Shown here one piece after another: positions 1 through 7,381 of a DNA stretch of 24,936 nucleotides. How positions within the stretch are numbered: the first letter of the stretch is position 1; every line of letters starts with the position of its first letter. The notes under the pieces are model-generated. The model had not been told where the DNA came from. It did no database searches and saw only the letters and a program-made list of their open reading frames with translations. The stretch comes from an uncultured Clostridia bacterium (GTDB lineage: Bacteria > Bacillota > Clostridia > Christensenellales > Borkfalkiaceae), in assembly GCA_959605945.1 (NCBI GenBank), contig CAUHGY010000023.1, forward strand, positions 1 to 24,936, in the 5' to 3' direction. The translations under genes and the position numbers were made by a program.

Positions 1-1745
1 GAAAGCTCGGTTTTACCCACGCCGGTGGGGCCCACGAATATAAACGAGCCGACCGGTCTGTTAGGATCCTGCAACCCCGCGCGGGAACGGCGTATAGCAG
101 CGGCGACCGCCCTTACCGCATCGTCCTGCCCTATGACGCGCTGATGAAGCACGTTTTCGAGATCTAACAGTCTCTGAGCTTCGGTTTCCGTAAGTTTGAC
201 TACGGGAACACCCGTCCAGTTGCTGACGACTTTGGCAATGTCGTCGGGAGTAAGTTTAAGTTTTTCACGGTTGCCGCTTATCTTGCTGGCACGGCTCCTT
301 ATATCGTCGAGTTCTTTGTTGACGCGCTCTATTTCTTTATTTATCTTGATGGCGCGTTCTAAATCGTCGCGGCGTTTTGCCTCGTTCTTCTGGGCGGTAA
401 GTCTCGCCAGTTCCGCTTCTTTGGTTTTGGCCTCCACGGGAGAATTATAACTGTCAAGTCTCACTCTCGAAGCAGCTTCGTCGATAAGGTCAATAGCTTT
501 ATCGGGTAAAAATCTGTCCGTTATATACCTGTCGGACAGCGAAACCGCTGCCATTATGGCATCGTCGGGAATAGATACGCCGTGGTGAGATTCATATTTA
601 TCGCGAAGCCCTTTCAGAATTTCCACAGTCTCTTCGGTGCTCGGAGCTTCCACCATAATGGGCTGAAAACGCCTTTCGAGCGCCGCGTCCTTTTCTATAT
701 ATTTTCTGTATTCGTCTATGGTCGTTGCGCCTATAGTCTGCAACTCGCCGCGCGAAAGCATGGGTTTTAAAATGTTGGCGGCGTCCATGTTGCCTTCTCC
801 CGTGCTTCCCGCGCCGACTATGTTGTGTATTTCGTCTATAAATAGAATTATGTTTCCGTTCTGTTTGACGGTCTCGATAGCTTTTTTGAGGCGCTCTTCG
901 AAATCGCCCCTGTATCTCGCCCCCGCGAGCATGCCGGCAATATCAAGCGAAAAAACTATTTTGTCGCTCAGAAGTTCAGGCACGTTGCCCTTGACTATCG
1001 CCTGCGCAAGCCCTTCGACAACAGCGCTTTTTCCGACGCCCGGTTCGCCTATAAGCACAGGATTGTTTTTCGTTCTTCTCGACAATATCTGAATTACTCT
1101 GTCGATCTCTTTTTTTCTTCCGATGACGGGATCCAGTCTGCCGTCTATTGCCTGTTTGTTAAGATTAACGCCGAACTTTCCAAGTTCGCCCAAATCTTCG
1201 TTGCCGTATCCGGGTCTGTCGTTTCTGGGTTTTTGCGCCGCGCCGCCGAAAGTTTTGCTGAACACGCTTTCCTCCTCTTCGTCGTCGGCATTTTCGTCGT
1301 AACCGTCGAAATTTCTGCCCATGAGAGCCTTTGCAAGTTCTTCAGCCATTCCGTCGACGTCGATTTTCATGTGGTTTAATATCGCCACGGCAACGCTGTC
1401 ATAATCGAGAAGCACGGCAAGAAGAAGATGCTCCGTCCCCACAAATCCCGAATGCGCTTTGAGAGATATATCGATAGCTTTTTCAAAAAGATGCTTTGTT
1501 CTCGGCGTGAACATATTGCCGGGAATAATAAGATCCTTTTCTACAGTCTTGTTGAAATAGTAAAGATATCTTTCGTTATCGACGCCGGCCTCGCGGAGTA
1601 TCGCCGCCGCCCTGCCGTCGGGAACATTCATTAACCCGAACAAAATGTGTTCGCTTCCGATATATCTGCATCCGCTGCGCCGTGCGAGCGCGGTCGCCAC
1701 GTCTACAACCTGGTTTACATTATTAGAAAACGCATCGTATAACAT
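1..1745 (-). CDS. clpC: ATP-dependent Clp protease ATP-binding subunit ClpC (3' end outside window)
   Basis: This is a class I Hsp100 unfoldase that feeds substrates to ClpP in the cytoplasm. About 581 residues are visible. They comprise an N domain of two repeats (each with a GxEH motif), a D1 AAA+ module with Walker A GEPGVGKS and Walker B ILFIDE, a charged coiled-coil M domain, and the D2 Walker A GPTGVGKTEL at the window edge. The rest of D2 is cut off. Glu32 and Glu105 match the two glutamates (E32, E106) that bind phosphoarginine in Bacillus subtilis ClpC, so this copy should read McsB marks. The ATG at 1745 begins 7 nt after mcsB stops, and the GGAG overlaps the end of mcsB. Another ATG at 1749 opens only an 8-codon frame. 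The genes just upstream encode its adaptor/kinase partners McsA and McsB. Confidence 0.96.
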   Translation of the reverse strand, partial: MLYDAFSNNVNQVVDVATALARRSGCRYIGSEHILFGLMNVPDGRAAAILREAGVDNERYLYYFNKTVEKDLIIPGNMFTPRTKHLFEKAIDISLKAHSGFVGTEHLLLAVLLDYDSVAVAILNHMKIDVDGMAEELAKALMGRNFDGYDENADDEEEESVFSKTFGGAAQKPRNDRPGYGNEDLGELGKFGVNLNKQAIDGRLDPVIGRKKEIDRVIQILSRRTKNNPVLIGEPGVGKSAVVEGLAQAIVKGNVPELLSDKIVFSLDIAGMLAGARYRGDFEERLKKAIETVKQNGNIILFIDEIHNIVGAGSTGEGNMDAANILKPMLSRGELQTIGATTIDEYRKYIEKDAALERRFQPIMVEAPSTEETVEILKGLRDKYESHHGVSIPDDAIMAAVSLSDRYITDRFLPDKAIDLIDEAASRVRLDSYNSPVEAKTKEAELARLTAQKNEAKRRDDLERAIKINKEIERVNKELDDIRSRASKISGNREKLKLTPDDIAKVVSNWTGVPVVKLTETEAQRLLDLENVLHQRVIGQDDAVRAVAAAIRRSRAGLQDPNRPVGSFIFVGPTGVGKTEL

Positions 1746-1752
1746 ACATTTT

Positions 1753-2772
1753 TCACTCCTTTAATTTAGTAAGTTTTTTAGCCACAACTTCCGCTCGGAA
1801 CAGGTCTCTGTCCACTGCGGAAAGTTTTTTGCCGTATTGTTCGCATAAATTTGCGGGCCGCACCGAAACTATAAGATCGTCTATCTGTTCGATATCGTTA
1901 ATGTTGATCATTCCGAGCATGGCTCCCAATTTGACTTTAGCGATATTATCCAGAAATTCGCCGTAATCCAAAAGCACGGCGTTCGTCAATATCCCGTAAG
2001 CCTTGTGAGCTCTGTCCATGGTTTTCAGTTCTCTCTTTCCGTAAAGCCTTTCCATTTCGGAAAGCTCGGCGTCGCATATTCGGACAACAGTCTCTTCCAC
2101 TTCCCTTAAAATATCATATTCAGACACTCCGAGAGTAACTTCGTTGCTTATCTGGTACATATAGCCTTCCGCACGGCTGCCTTCGCCGTAAACGCCGCGC
2201 ACGGTAAGACCAAGCTGTCCGACTTCTTCTATAAGCGCCCCTATCTTATCGCTCTCGGTCAACGCGGGAAGAAACATCATCACAGACGCCCGCAGTCCCG
2301 TTCCCAAATTCGTAGGGCACGCCGTCAGATACCCCCAGCGCTTGTCGAAAGCGATATCGAGATTCTTGGCAAGTTCGTCGTCGATCTTATCCAGTCTCTT
2401 ATACGCATCTGTCAGGCGCAGTCCTTTCATAAAACACTGCTCCCTTATAACGTCTTCTTCGTTGACCATGATAGAAATGCTTTCGTCTCGGTTGACGAGC
2501 GCCGCTCCGCAGTCTGCATTGTCGATAAGATACTGACTTATCAGATGCCTCTCTTTCATCGCCTCGAGCGTCACGGGCGAAAGATTCGCCATAAAATACA
2601 GATTAAACGTATCGCACTTTACCAAAGCGCGATTAACTTTTTTTACTATATCGCGGGCAACTGCGGCATCGGAAATATTGAACGGATACCCCTTTAAATT
2701 TCTTGCAAGACGCACCCGGGTAGTGATTATCGTACCCTTTGAAAGATCGGGCATAACCTGACGTCCCATCAC
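1753..2772 (-). CDS. mcsB: Protein-arginine kinase McsB
   Basis: McsB phosphorylates arginine side chains, marking proteins for ClpCP degradation. The protein belongs to the phosphagen (guanidino) kinase family. Visible features are RVRLARN near residue 19, NEED at 104-107 with the family's acidic residues, and the signature CPTNLGTGLRAS with catalytic-site Cys152. A C-terminal RDLFRA at 322-327 fits the RDxxRA phosphoarginine-binding motif known in McsB. It has 339 residues against about 360 in Bacillus, being shorter at the N-terminus. The start is either GTG at 2772 (GTGA overlap with mcsA) or ATG at 2769; both are served by the GGGGG at the end of mcsA, so translational coupling is likely. 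It is co-oriented with mcsA, clpC and the phosphatase gene ywlE. Confidence 0.96.
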   Translation of the reverse strand: MMGRQVMPDLSKGTIITTRVRLARNLKGYPFNISDAAVARDIVKKVNRALVKCDTFNLYFMANLSPVTLEAMKERHLISQYLIDNADCGAALVNRDESISIMVNEEDVIREQCFMKGLRLTDAYKRLDKIDDELAKNLDIAFDKRWGYLTACPTNLGTGLRASVMMFLPALTESDKIGALIEEVGQLGLTVRGVYGEGSRAEGYMYQISNEVTLGVSEYDILREVEETVVRICDAELSEMERLYGKRELKTMDRAHKAYGILTNAVLLDYGEFLDNIAKVKLGAMLGMININDIEQIDDLIVSVRPANLCEQYGKKLSAVDRDLFRAEVVAKKLTKLKE

Positions 2773-3086
2773 ATCAGCCCCCTTCTCTTCAATTCTTCGG
2801 CAAGTTCGGCAATCTCTTCGGAAAGTTCCGCCATGTCGGAAAACCGTTTTTCAAGCCCCGCACGCTCTTTTTCTTCAAGCAGCCTGCGGTATTCGTTCAG
2901 AAGCTCTTTATCGACGCCTCCGAATTTCGGAACTTTCCCGACATGAACGCTGCCCCCCTGAATTTTTTTCAGGGCAGCCGCAATTTCGGGTTCAAACGCC
3001 GCATAACAGTCGGGACATCCCAGCATACCGGTACGGTAAAATTCCGAAAGCCTGGTTTTACAGCTTTTACACGCTTTGTCGTACAT
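2769..3086 (-). CDS. mcsA: McsA-type activator of McsB, short form (one zinc finger plus UVR domain)
   Basis: McsA activates the McsB kinase and acts as a ClpC adaptor. This copy has 105 residues. It has a single four-cysteine zinc finger (CKSC at 6-9, CPDC at 24-27), the McsA-type stretch GGSVHVGKVPK (44-54), and a C-terminal helical UVR-like domain (about 58-102). Bacillus McsA is about 185 residues, with an additional N-terminal CxxC pair region that is missing here. The ATG at 3086 lies 1 nt after the galU stop, leaving no room for a longer protein in this frame, so the short form looks genuine rather than mis-called. It overlaps mcsB by 4 nt. Confidence 0.9.
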   Translation of the reverse strand: MYDKACKSCKTRLSEFYRTGMLGCPDCYAAFEPEIAAALKKIQGGSVHVGKVPKFGGVDKELLNEYRRLLEEKERAGLEKRFSDMAELSEEIAELAEELKRRGLM

Positions 3087-3087
3087 A

Positions 3088-3963
3088 CTATTTCAGTTTG
3101 TAATACAGCTCCTTTATAAGTTCGGCGGTCTTTTCGCCCAATTCTTTGCTTTTCAGCGCCAGCTCGACGTTGGCCCTGACGTAGCCGAATTTATCTCCCA
3201 CATCGTATCTCTCGCCGTCAAAACAGCTTGCAAGAAGTTTTCCTTCACCGGCAAGCCGGTCAAGCACGTCGGTAAAGCATATTTCATTTCCGTGCGGTTT
3301 GAGTTTCTTTATATTTTCCGTCACGCCGCCGTCAAGAACATATCTGCCTATTACCGCGTAATTGGAAAGAGCGTCGTTCAGGCTCGGCTTTTCGATAACC
3401 GAAGAAACCTGCATAACGCCGCCGTCTTCGCCGGAGATGCCTATATTTCCGTATTTTTCCACATCGTCTCCGAAAACTTCCATCGTCGCGACAACGCTTT
3501 TTCCTGTGCGTTCGTAAATTTCTATAAGTTGTTTTATGCACGGTTTTCTGCCGTCGGCATCGATAAGCTCGTCGCCGAGAAGCAGTGCGAAGGGCTCGCT
3601 TCCGATAAACTTCTCCGCACACAGCACCGCGCCCGCAAGTCCGTTGGGCACTTCCTGAACGGCAAATTTCACATTATAACTCCGCGTGGCAAGAGCAAGT
3701 TTGTAAAGCTCCGTTTTACCGTCCGCCAGCAAGCGTTCTTCCAGCGCATCCGCTGCGCCGAAATGCTTTTCGATTACATCGGACCCCGGACTGACCACTA
3801 TTATGATTTCTTCTATTCCCGCTCCCGTAAGCTCTTCGGCAATATACTGCACCGTAGGCTTGTCGATAACGGGCAGCATGGGCTTCGGAACAGCCTTGGT
3901 TATCGGCAGAAATCTTGTTCCCAGCCCTGCGGCGGGAATCACCGCTCTTTTAATTTTTCGCAT
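3088..3963 (-). CDS. galU: UTP-glucose-1-phosphate uridylyltransferase
   Basis: GalU makes UDP-glucose from UTP and glucose-1-phosphate for cell envelope and galactose metabolism. The N-terminus has the nucleotide-binding motif IPAAGLGTRFLPITKAVPK followed by PMLPVIDKP. Further on are LLGDELID, VIEKPS and a GEGKLLA / GERYDVGDKFGYV region, all typical of the family. The 291-residue length is normal. An upstream TTG (3972) is too close to the GGAG ribosome binding site, so the ATG at 3963 (9-nt spacing) is chosen. It sits between rpiB and mcsA; its place in a proteostasis cluster is probably just operon packing. Confidence 0.95.
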   Translation of the reverse strand: MRKIKRAVIPAAGLGTRFLPITKAVPKPMLPVIDKPTVQYIAEELTGAGIEEIIIVVSPGSDVIEKHFGAADALEERLLADGKTELYKLALATRSYNVKFAVQEVPNGLAGAVLCAEKFIGSEPFALLLGDELIDADGRKPCIKQLIEIYERTGKSVVATMEVFGDDVEKYGNIGISGEDGGVMQVSSVIEKPSLNDALSNYAVIGRYVLDGGVTENIKKLKPHGNEICFTDVLDRLAGEGKLLASCFDGERYDVGDKFGYVRANVELALKSKELGEKTAELIKELYYKLK

Positions 3964-3979
3964 GGCAGGCAACTCCGTT

Positions 3980-4432
3980 CTACTTAAAATTTTCGTCTTC
4001 GAGCGCTTTTATTTTTTCCACCCTTCTCACATGCCGTTCGCCGTTGCTGAAAGGCGTTTTCAGAAACGCGTCGACTATCTCCAACATCAGTCCCGGTCCG
4101 ATGACCCTTTCGCCGAAAGCGAGAATATTAGCGTCGTTGTGTTCGCGCGTCATTTTAGCGGAAAAAACGTCGTGGCAGTGCCCGCAGCGTATACCTTTCA
4201 CTTTGTTGGCAACAATGCTCATGCCGATGCCCGTGCCGCATATAAGAATGCCGAGATCGCACTCGCCGCCGCTGACGGCTTTTGCCACCGCAAGAGCATA
4301 ATCGTTATAATCTACCGACTGCTTACCGAAACAGCCGAAATCTTTATATTCATATCCGTTTTTTTCAAGATAGTCGGTAAGCACGGGTTTTAAATTTATT
4401 CCGCCGTGGTCGCATCCTATAGCAATTTTCAT
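3980..4432 (-). CDS. rpiB: Ribose-5-phosphate isomerase B
   Basis: RpiB interconverts ribose-5-phosphate and ribulose-5-phosphate in the pentose phosphate pathway. It has 150 residues, the family length. The substrate/catalytic residues are visible: DH at 8-9, the active-site Cys65 in CGTGIGMS, and His98 in REHNDAN. Sua5 (ywlC), the ywlE phosphatase and rpiB (ywlF) are also neighbours in Bacillus subtilis, so this order is conserved. It starts at the ATG at 4432, 14 nt after ywlE, with AAGGAG upstream. Confidence 0.96.
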   Translation of the reverse strand: MKIAIGCDHGGINLKPVLTDYLEKNGYEYKDFGCFGKQSVDYNDYALAVAKAVSGGECDLGILICGTGIGMSIVANKVKGIRCGHCHDVFSAKMTREHNDANILAFGERVIGPGLMLEIVDAFLKTPFSNGERHVRRVEKIKALEDENFK

Positions 4433-4446
4433 AACTTGTTCTCCTT

Positions 4447-4878
4447 TTATTGCAGTATTTTTTCAAGAATAACGTTGCAGGCGTCCTCCAGCTGGTGGGA
4501 GGTCCTGACATAACAGCTTAAATCCATTCCGTAAGGGTCGGATATATCGCCCAATCCCGTAATTTCGCCTAGTGCGTAAACGTTGCCGAGCCCGTCGAGC
4601 GCGGCTTTATGTTCTCTCGTCATGCACAGCACAATATCGCTTTTTCTCAGCATTTCGAAAGTAAGTTTTTTAGCTTTGAACGAGCCGGACTTTATGCCCA
4701 GCTGTTTAAGGGCAAGAGCGGAATTTTTACTGATTTTATCACCGTCCACGGCGCAGATACCCGCGCTTGAAACCCTGACGTTTTTTACGCCCGCAAGCTT
4801 TAATTTGCTTTTGAGTATAAGTTCCGCCATGGGGCTTCTGCAAGTATTGCCCGTGCACACGAACAATATTCTTTTCAT
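4447..4878 (-). CDS. ywlE: Protein-arginine-phosphatase YwlE (LMW phosphatase family)
   Basis: YwlE removes phosphate from arginine, opposing McsB. The protein has the low-molecular-weight phosphatase fold: P-loop CTGNTCRSP (nucleophile Cys8) and the general-acid loop DISDPYG near the C-terminus. In this family a Thr in the fifth P-loop position (Thr12 here, equivalent to Thr11 of Bacillus YwlE) selects phosphoarginine, whereas tyrosine phosphatases carry Ile/Leu. Specificity is therefore called as arginine. A GTG at 4884 (GTGA overlap with Sua5) is the alternative start; ATG 4878 fits the partial GGTGA ribosome binding site and the family N-terminus better. It lies a few genes upstream of mcsA-mcsB-clpC on the same strand. 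Confidence 0.93.
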   Translation of the reverse strand: MKRILFVCTGNTCRSPMAELILKSKLKLAGVKNVRVSSAGICAVDGDKISKNSALALKQLGIKSGSFKAKKLTFEMLRKSDIVLCMTREHKAALDGLGNVYALGEITGLGDISDPYGMDLSCYVRTSHQLEDACNVILEKILQ

Positions 4879-4880
4879 AT

Positions 4881-5870
4881 TCACCCGCAGGACTTTTTCA
4901 TTCTGTTCATGATGCCGAGATTCACGCCCTTTTCATCGGGCATTGCCACGGCAATGATCAGGTCGGCTTTTTTTTCGCCTTCCAGAAGCTTTGCGTAGAG
5001 ATTCGAAGCTATTTCTTCGGGGGTTTTGCCGAGAAGCAGAAAGTTCATTTTACCGAGTTTCTCCGCCACTCCGTCCGCACACATGACATAGGGTTTTTCC
5101 TGCTCGGAAACAGCCCTGTCATACGCTTCTTTCACGCCGCGAAGATCGCTTTCGCTAAACAGAATGGTCTTGCACCTCGGCTTGTAATGCGTGTATTTGA
5201 CGCCCGGCGAACGTACCCTGTCGGTCTCCCGATGAGAGGCTATTTCACACCTGCCCGCAACGCTCTCTATCATCTCTTTGGTGATAAGTCCCGCGCGGAG
5301 AATTCTGGGATATTCCCCCGTGACGTCTACAACAGTGCTCTCTATACCGCCCGAGCATCTGCCGCCGTCGAGAATAAGCGGTATTTTGCCGTTAAGGTCG
5401 TTATAAACGTGCTCTGCCGTTACAGGACTGGTATGTTTGGAGAGGTTGGCGCTGGGAGCCACTACCGGCAGATCGACTCTTTTAAGCAGCAGCTGGCAGC
5501 CTTGATGGGAAGGTATTCTCACGGCGAGAGTATCTCCGCCGCAGACGGCTTCGCGGCATACCGCTCCCCTGCTTTCAAATACCAGCGTAATGGGCCCCGG
5601 AGCAAATGCTTCGAAAAGCTTTTCCGCATAAGATTTTGTCATACGGACAAGCTTGTTTATATCGTAATCTTTGTGGACGTGCGCTATAAGCGGATTATCG
5701 GAAGGCCTGCCCTTTACTTGGTAAATTTTTTTTACCGCCTGCGCGTCGGTGCCTATTGCGGCAAGACCGTAAACGGTTTCCGTAGGCATTCCGACCAGTC
5801 CTCCGTCTAAAAGTATCTTTGCGGCTTTTGCCACGTTTTCTTCGCTTACAGGCAATATTTCGGTAATCAT
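4881..5870 (-). CDS. ywlC: L-threonylcarbamoyladenylate synthase (Sua5/YwlC type)
   Basis: This enzyme makes threonylcarbamoyl-AMP from threonine, bicarbonate and ATP, the first step of t6A modification of ANN-decoding tRNAs. The N-terminal YrdC domain (about 1-205) shows MPTETVYGLA, KGRPSDNPL, the PGPIT segment, AVRIPSH and VAPSANLS. The SPGVKYTHYKP linker (near 218) and a C-terminal Sua5 domain to residue 329 show it is the long Sua5 form rather than short TsaC. It starts 3 nt after dnaB and overlaps the alternative ywlE start. The other t6A genes are not in the window. Confidence 0.96.
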   Translation of the reverse strand: MITEILPVSEENVAKAAKILLDGGLVGMPTETVYGLAAIGTDAQAVKKIYQVKGRPSDNPLIAHVHKDYDINKLVRMTKSYAEKLFEAFAPGPITLVFESRGAVCREAVCGGDTLAVRIPSHQGCQLLLKRVDLPVVAPSANLSKHTSPVTAEHVYNDLNGKIPLILDGGRCSGGIESTVVDVTGEYPRILRAGLITKEMIESVAGRCEIASHRETDRVRSPGVKYTHYKPRCKTILFSESDLRGVKEAYDRAVSEQEKPYVMCADGVAEKLGKMNFLLLGKTPEEIASNLYAKLLEGEKKADLIIAVAMPDEKGVNLGIMNRMKKSCG

Positions 5871-5873
5871 AAT

Positions 5874-7364
5874 TTAAAAAATTTCGTCGTCTACGTTCGA
5901 TACGGCAGGTCCGCCCTCAAACGGCGGCTCTTCGTTAATTTCTTCGGAAGGAGGCAAATCTTCATATTCTCCGCCGGCGTCTTTAACGGCAGACCTTTCG
6001 CCGCTATCTTCGGGCTCGCCGTCTTCGGTCAGATTTAAAAATTTGGTACATTCGCCTTTAAAAAACAGTTTGAACATGCCCTGCGGGCCGTTTCTGTGCT
6101 TTTCAATAAGAATTTCGGCCACGTTTTTCTGCACTTTGCCTTCGGCAATCTCCTTCTCCGTTGCCGACTTGTCCGGGCGGTGGATGAACATGACTATGTC
6201 CGCGTCCTGTTCGATGGCGCCCGACTCTCTCAGGTCGGCAAGCTGAGGTCTGCCTTTTCTGGTTTCAACCGCACGCGACAGCTGCGACAGGGCGAGAACG
6301 GGAACGTTAAGCTCTTTAGCGAGAATTTTCAGGTTTCTCGATATCCCCGTTATTTCCTGCTGGCGGTTTTCGTCTTTTTTATTGCTGCCCGACGTCATAA
6401 GCTGTATGTAATCTATCATGACCAAATCGAGCCCGTGCTTTCTTTTTAATCTTCTGCACTTGGAAAGCACTTGCTGCGGAGTAATCACGGCTGAATCGTC
6501 GATAAAAATTTTGGCTTTATTCAAGATCTCTCTCGCCTTTGCTATTTTCAGCCATTCGGTCTTGGACATTTTCCCTTTGAGCGCGTTTTCCATGCTCACC
6601 CCGGCAACAGAGCACATCATTCTCTGTACCAGTTGATCTTTTCCCATTTCGAGAGAGAACACCGCGCACGAATACCCTTGAATGGCAACGTTTTCGACAA
6701 TGTTCATGGACAGCGACGTCTTGCCGACGCCCGGTCGTGCGGCAAGAATCATCAGGTCGCTGCCGTGCAGACCGTTTAATATGTTGTCAAGTCCCATGAA
6801 ATTGGTCTTTATTCCGCGGGCGCCGCCTTTATTCTTGGCAAGCTCGTCAAGTTTTATCATGACGTCGGGAATGACCTTGTTAATCTGCACGACCGAGCTC
6901 GTATCGGCGGTATTTGAAATATCGAACACCGTTTTTTCGGCAAAGGCGAGCGCGGCATTCTTGTCCGTGCTGGTCTGGCATTCGGATATGATGTCCGATG
7001 CGCCGAGAATAAGTTTTCTCAGCATGCTGTCCCGCGTGACTATTTCAAGATATCTGTTATAATTTGCCGACGACGGAATGACGTCGGTAAGTCCCGTAAG
7101 GTAAGTTATCCCTCCCGCCTGTTCGAGTGCTCCCTGTTTTTCGAGCGCGTCGGTAAGAGTGACTAAATCTACAGGCTGATTGTTCTTTATAAGCGCATCC
7201 ATAGCCGCAAAAATATATTTATGCGACTCGGCGTAAAAATCTTCTTCTTTTATTTCGGAAGCGATTTCAAGTTGAACTTTGGTGTCCAGCAGCAAACATC
7301 CGAGGAGCGCCTGTTCGGCTTCCAGACTGTGAGGCATGTCTCCGACGGCCTTTCTAACGTCCAT
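5874..7364 (-). CDS. dnaB: Replicative DNA helicase DnaB
   Basis: This hexameric helicase unwinds DNA at the replication fork. The N-terminal primase-binding domain begins MPHSLEAEQALLGCLLLD, followed by a linker and a RecA-like domain with Walker A AARPGVGKTS (about 208-217) and Walker B LVMIDYIQLM. The DnaB arginine/loop motif ALSQLSRAVE..RPQLADLRESGAIEQDAD is intact. The tail (last 50 residues) is acidic and Gly/Glu/Pro-rich. A GTG at 7373 gives three more residues; ATG 7364 has a better-spaced GGGTGA. A candidate helicase-loader-like protein is encoded on the opposite strand at 15145-16836. Confidence 0.97.
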   Translation of the reverse strand: MDVRKAVGDMPHSLEAEQALLGCLLLDTKVQLEIASEIKEEDFYAESHKYIFAAMDALIKNNQPVDLVTLTDALEKQGALEQAGGITYLTGLTDVIPSSANYNRYLEIVTRDSMLRKLILGASDIISECQTSTDKNAALAFAEKTVFDISNTADTSSVVQINKVIPDVMIKLDELAKNKGGARGIKTNFMGLDNILNGLHGSDLMILAARPGVGKTSLSMNIVENVAIQGYSCAVFSLEMGKDQLVQRMMCSVAGVSMENALKGKMSKTEWLKIAKAREILNKAKIFIDDSAVITPQQVLSKCRRLKRKHGLDLVMIDYIQLMTSGSNKKDENRQQEITGISRNLKILAKELNVPVLALSQLSRAVETRKGRPQLADLRESGAIEQDADIVMFIHRPDKSATEKEIAEGKVQKNVAEILIEKHRNGPQGMFKLFFKGECTKFLNLTEDGEPEDSGERSAVKDAGGEYEDLPPSEEINEEPPFEGGPAVSNVDDEIF

Positions 7365-7381
7365 AATTTTCACCCGCTGTT

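Noticed and set aside
1753..3086. Possible missing ctsR just upstream of mcsA
   Set aside because: The gene upstream of mcsA is a complete galU with a 1-nt gap, so no ctsR is hidden here. It may be elsewhere.
3076..3987. Long plus-strand open frame opposite galU
   Set aside because: It is a shadow of galU on the other strand: no ribosome binding site, and galU has full family motifs.
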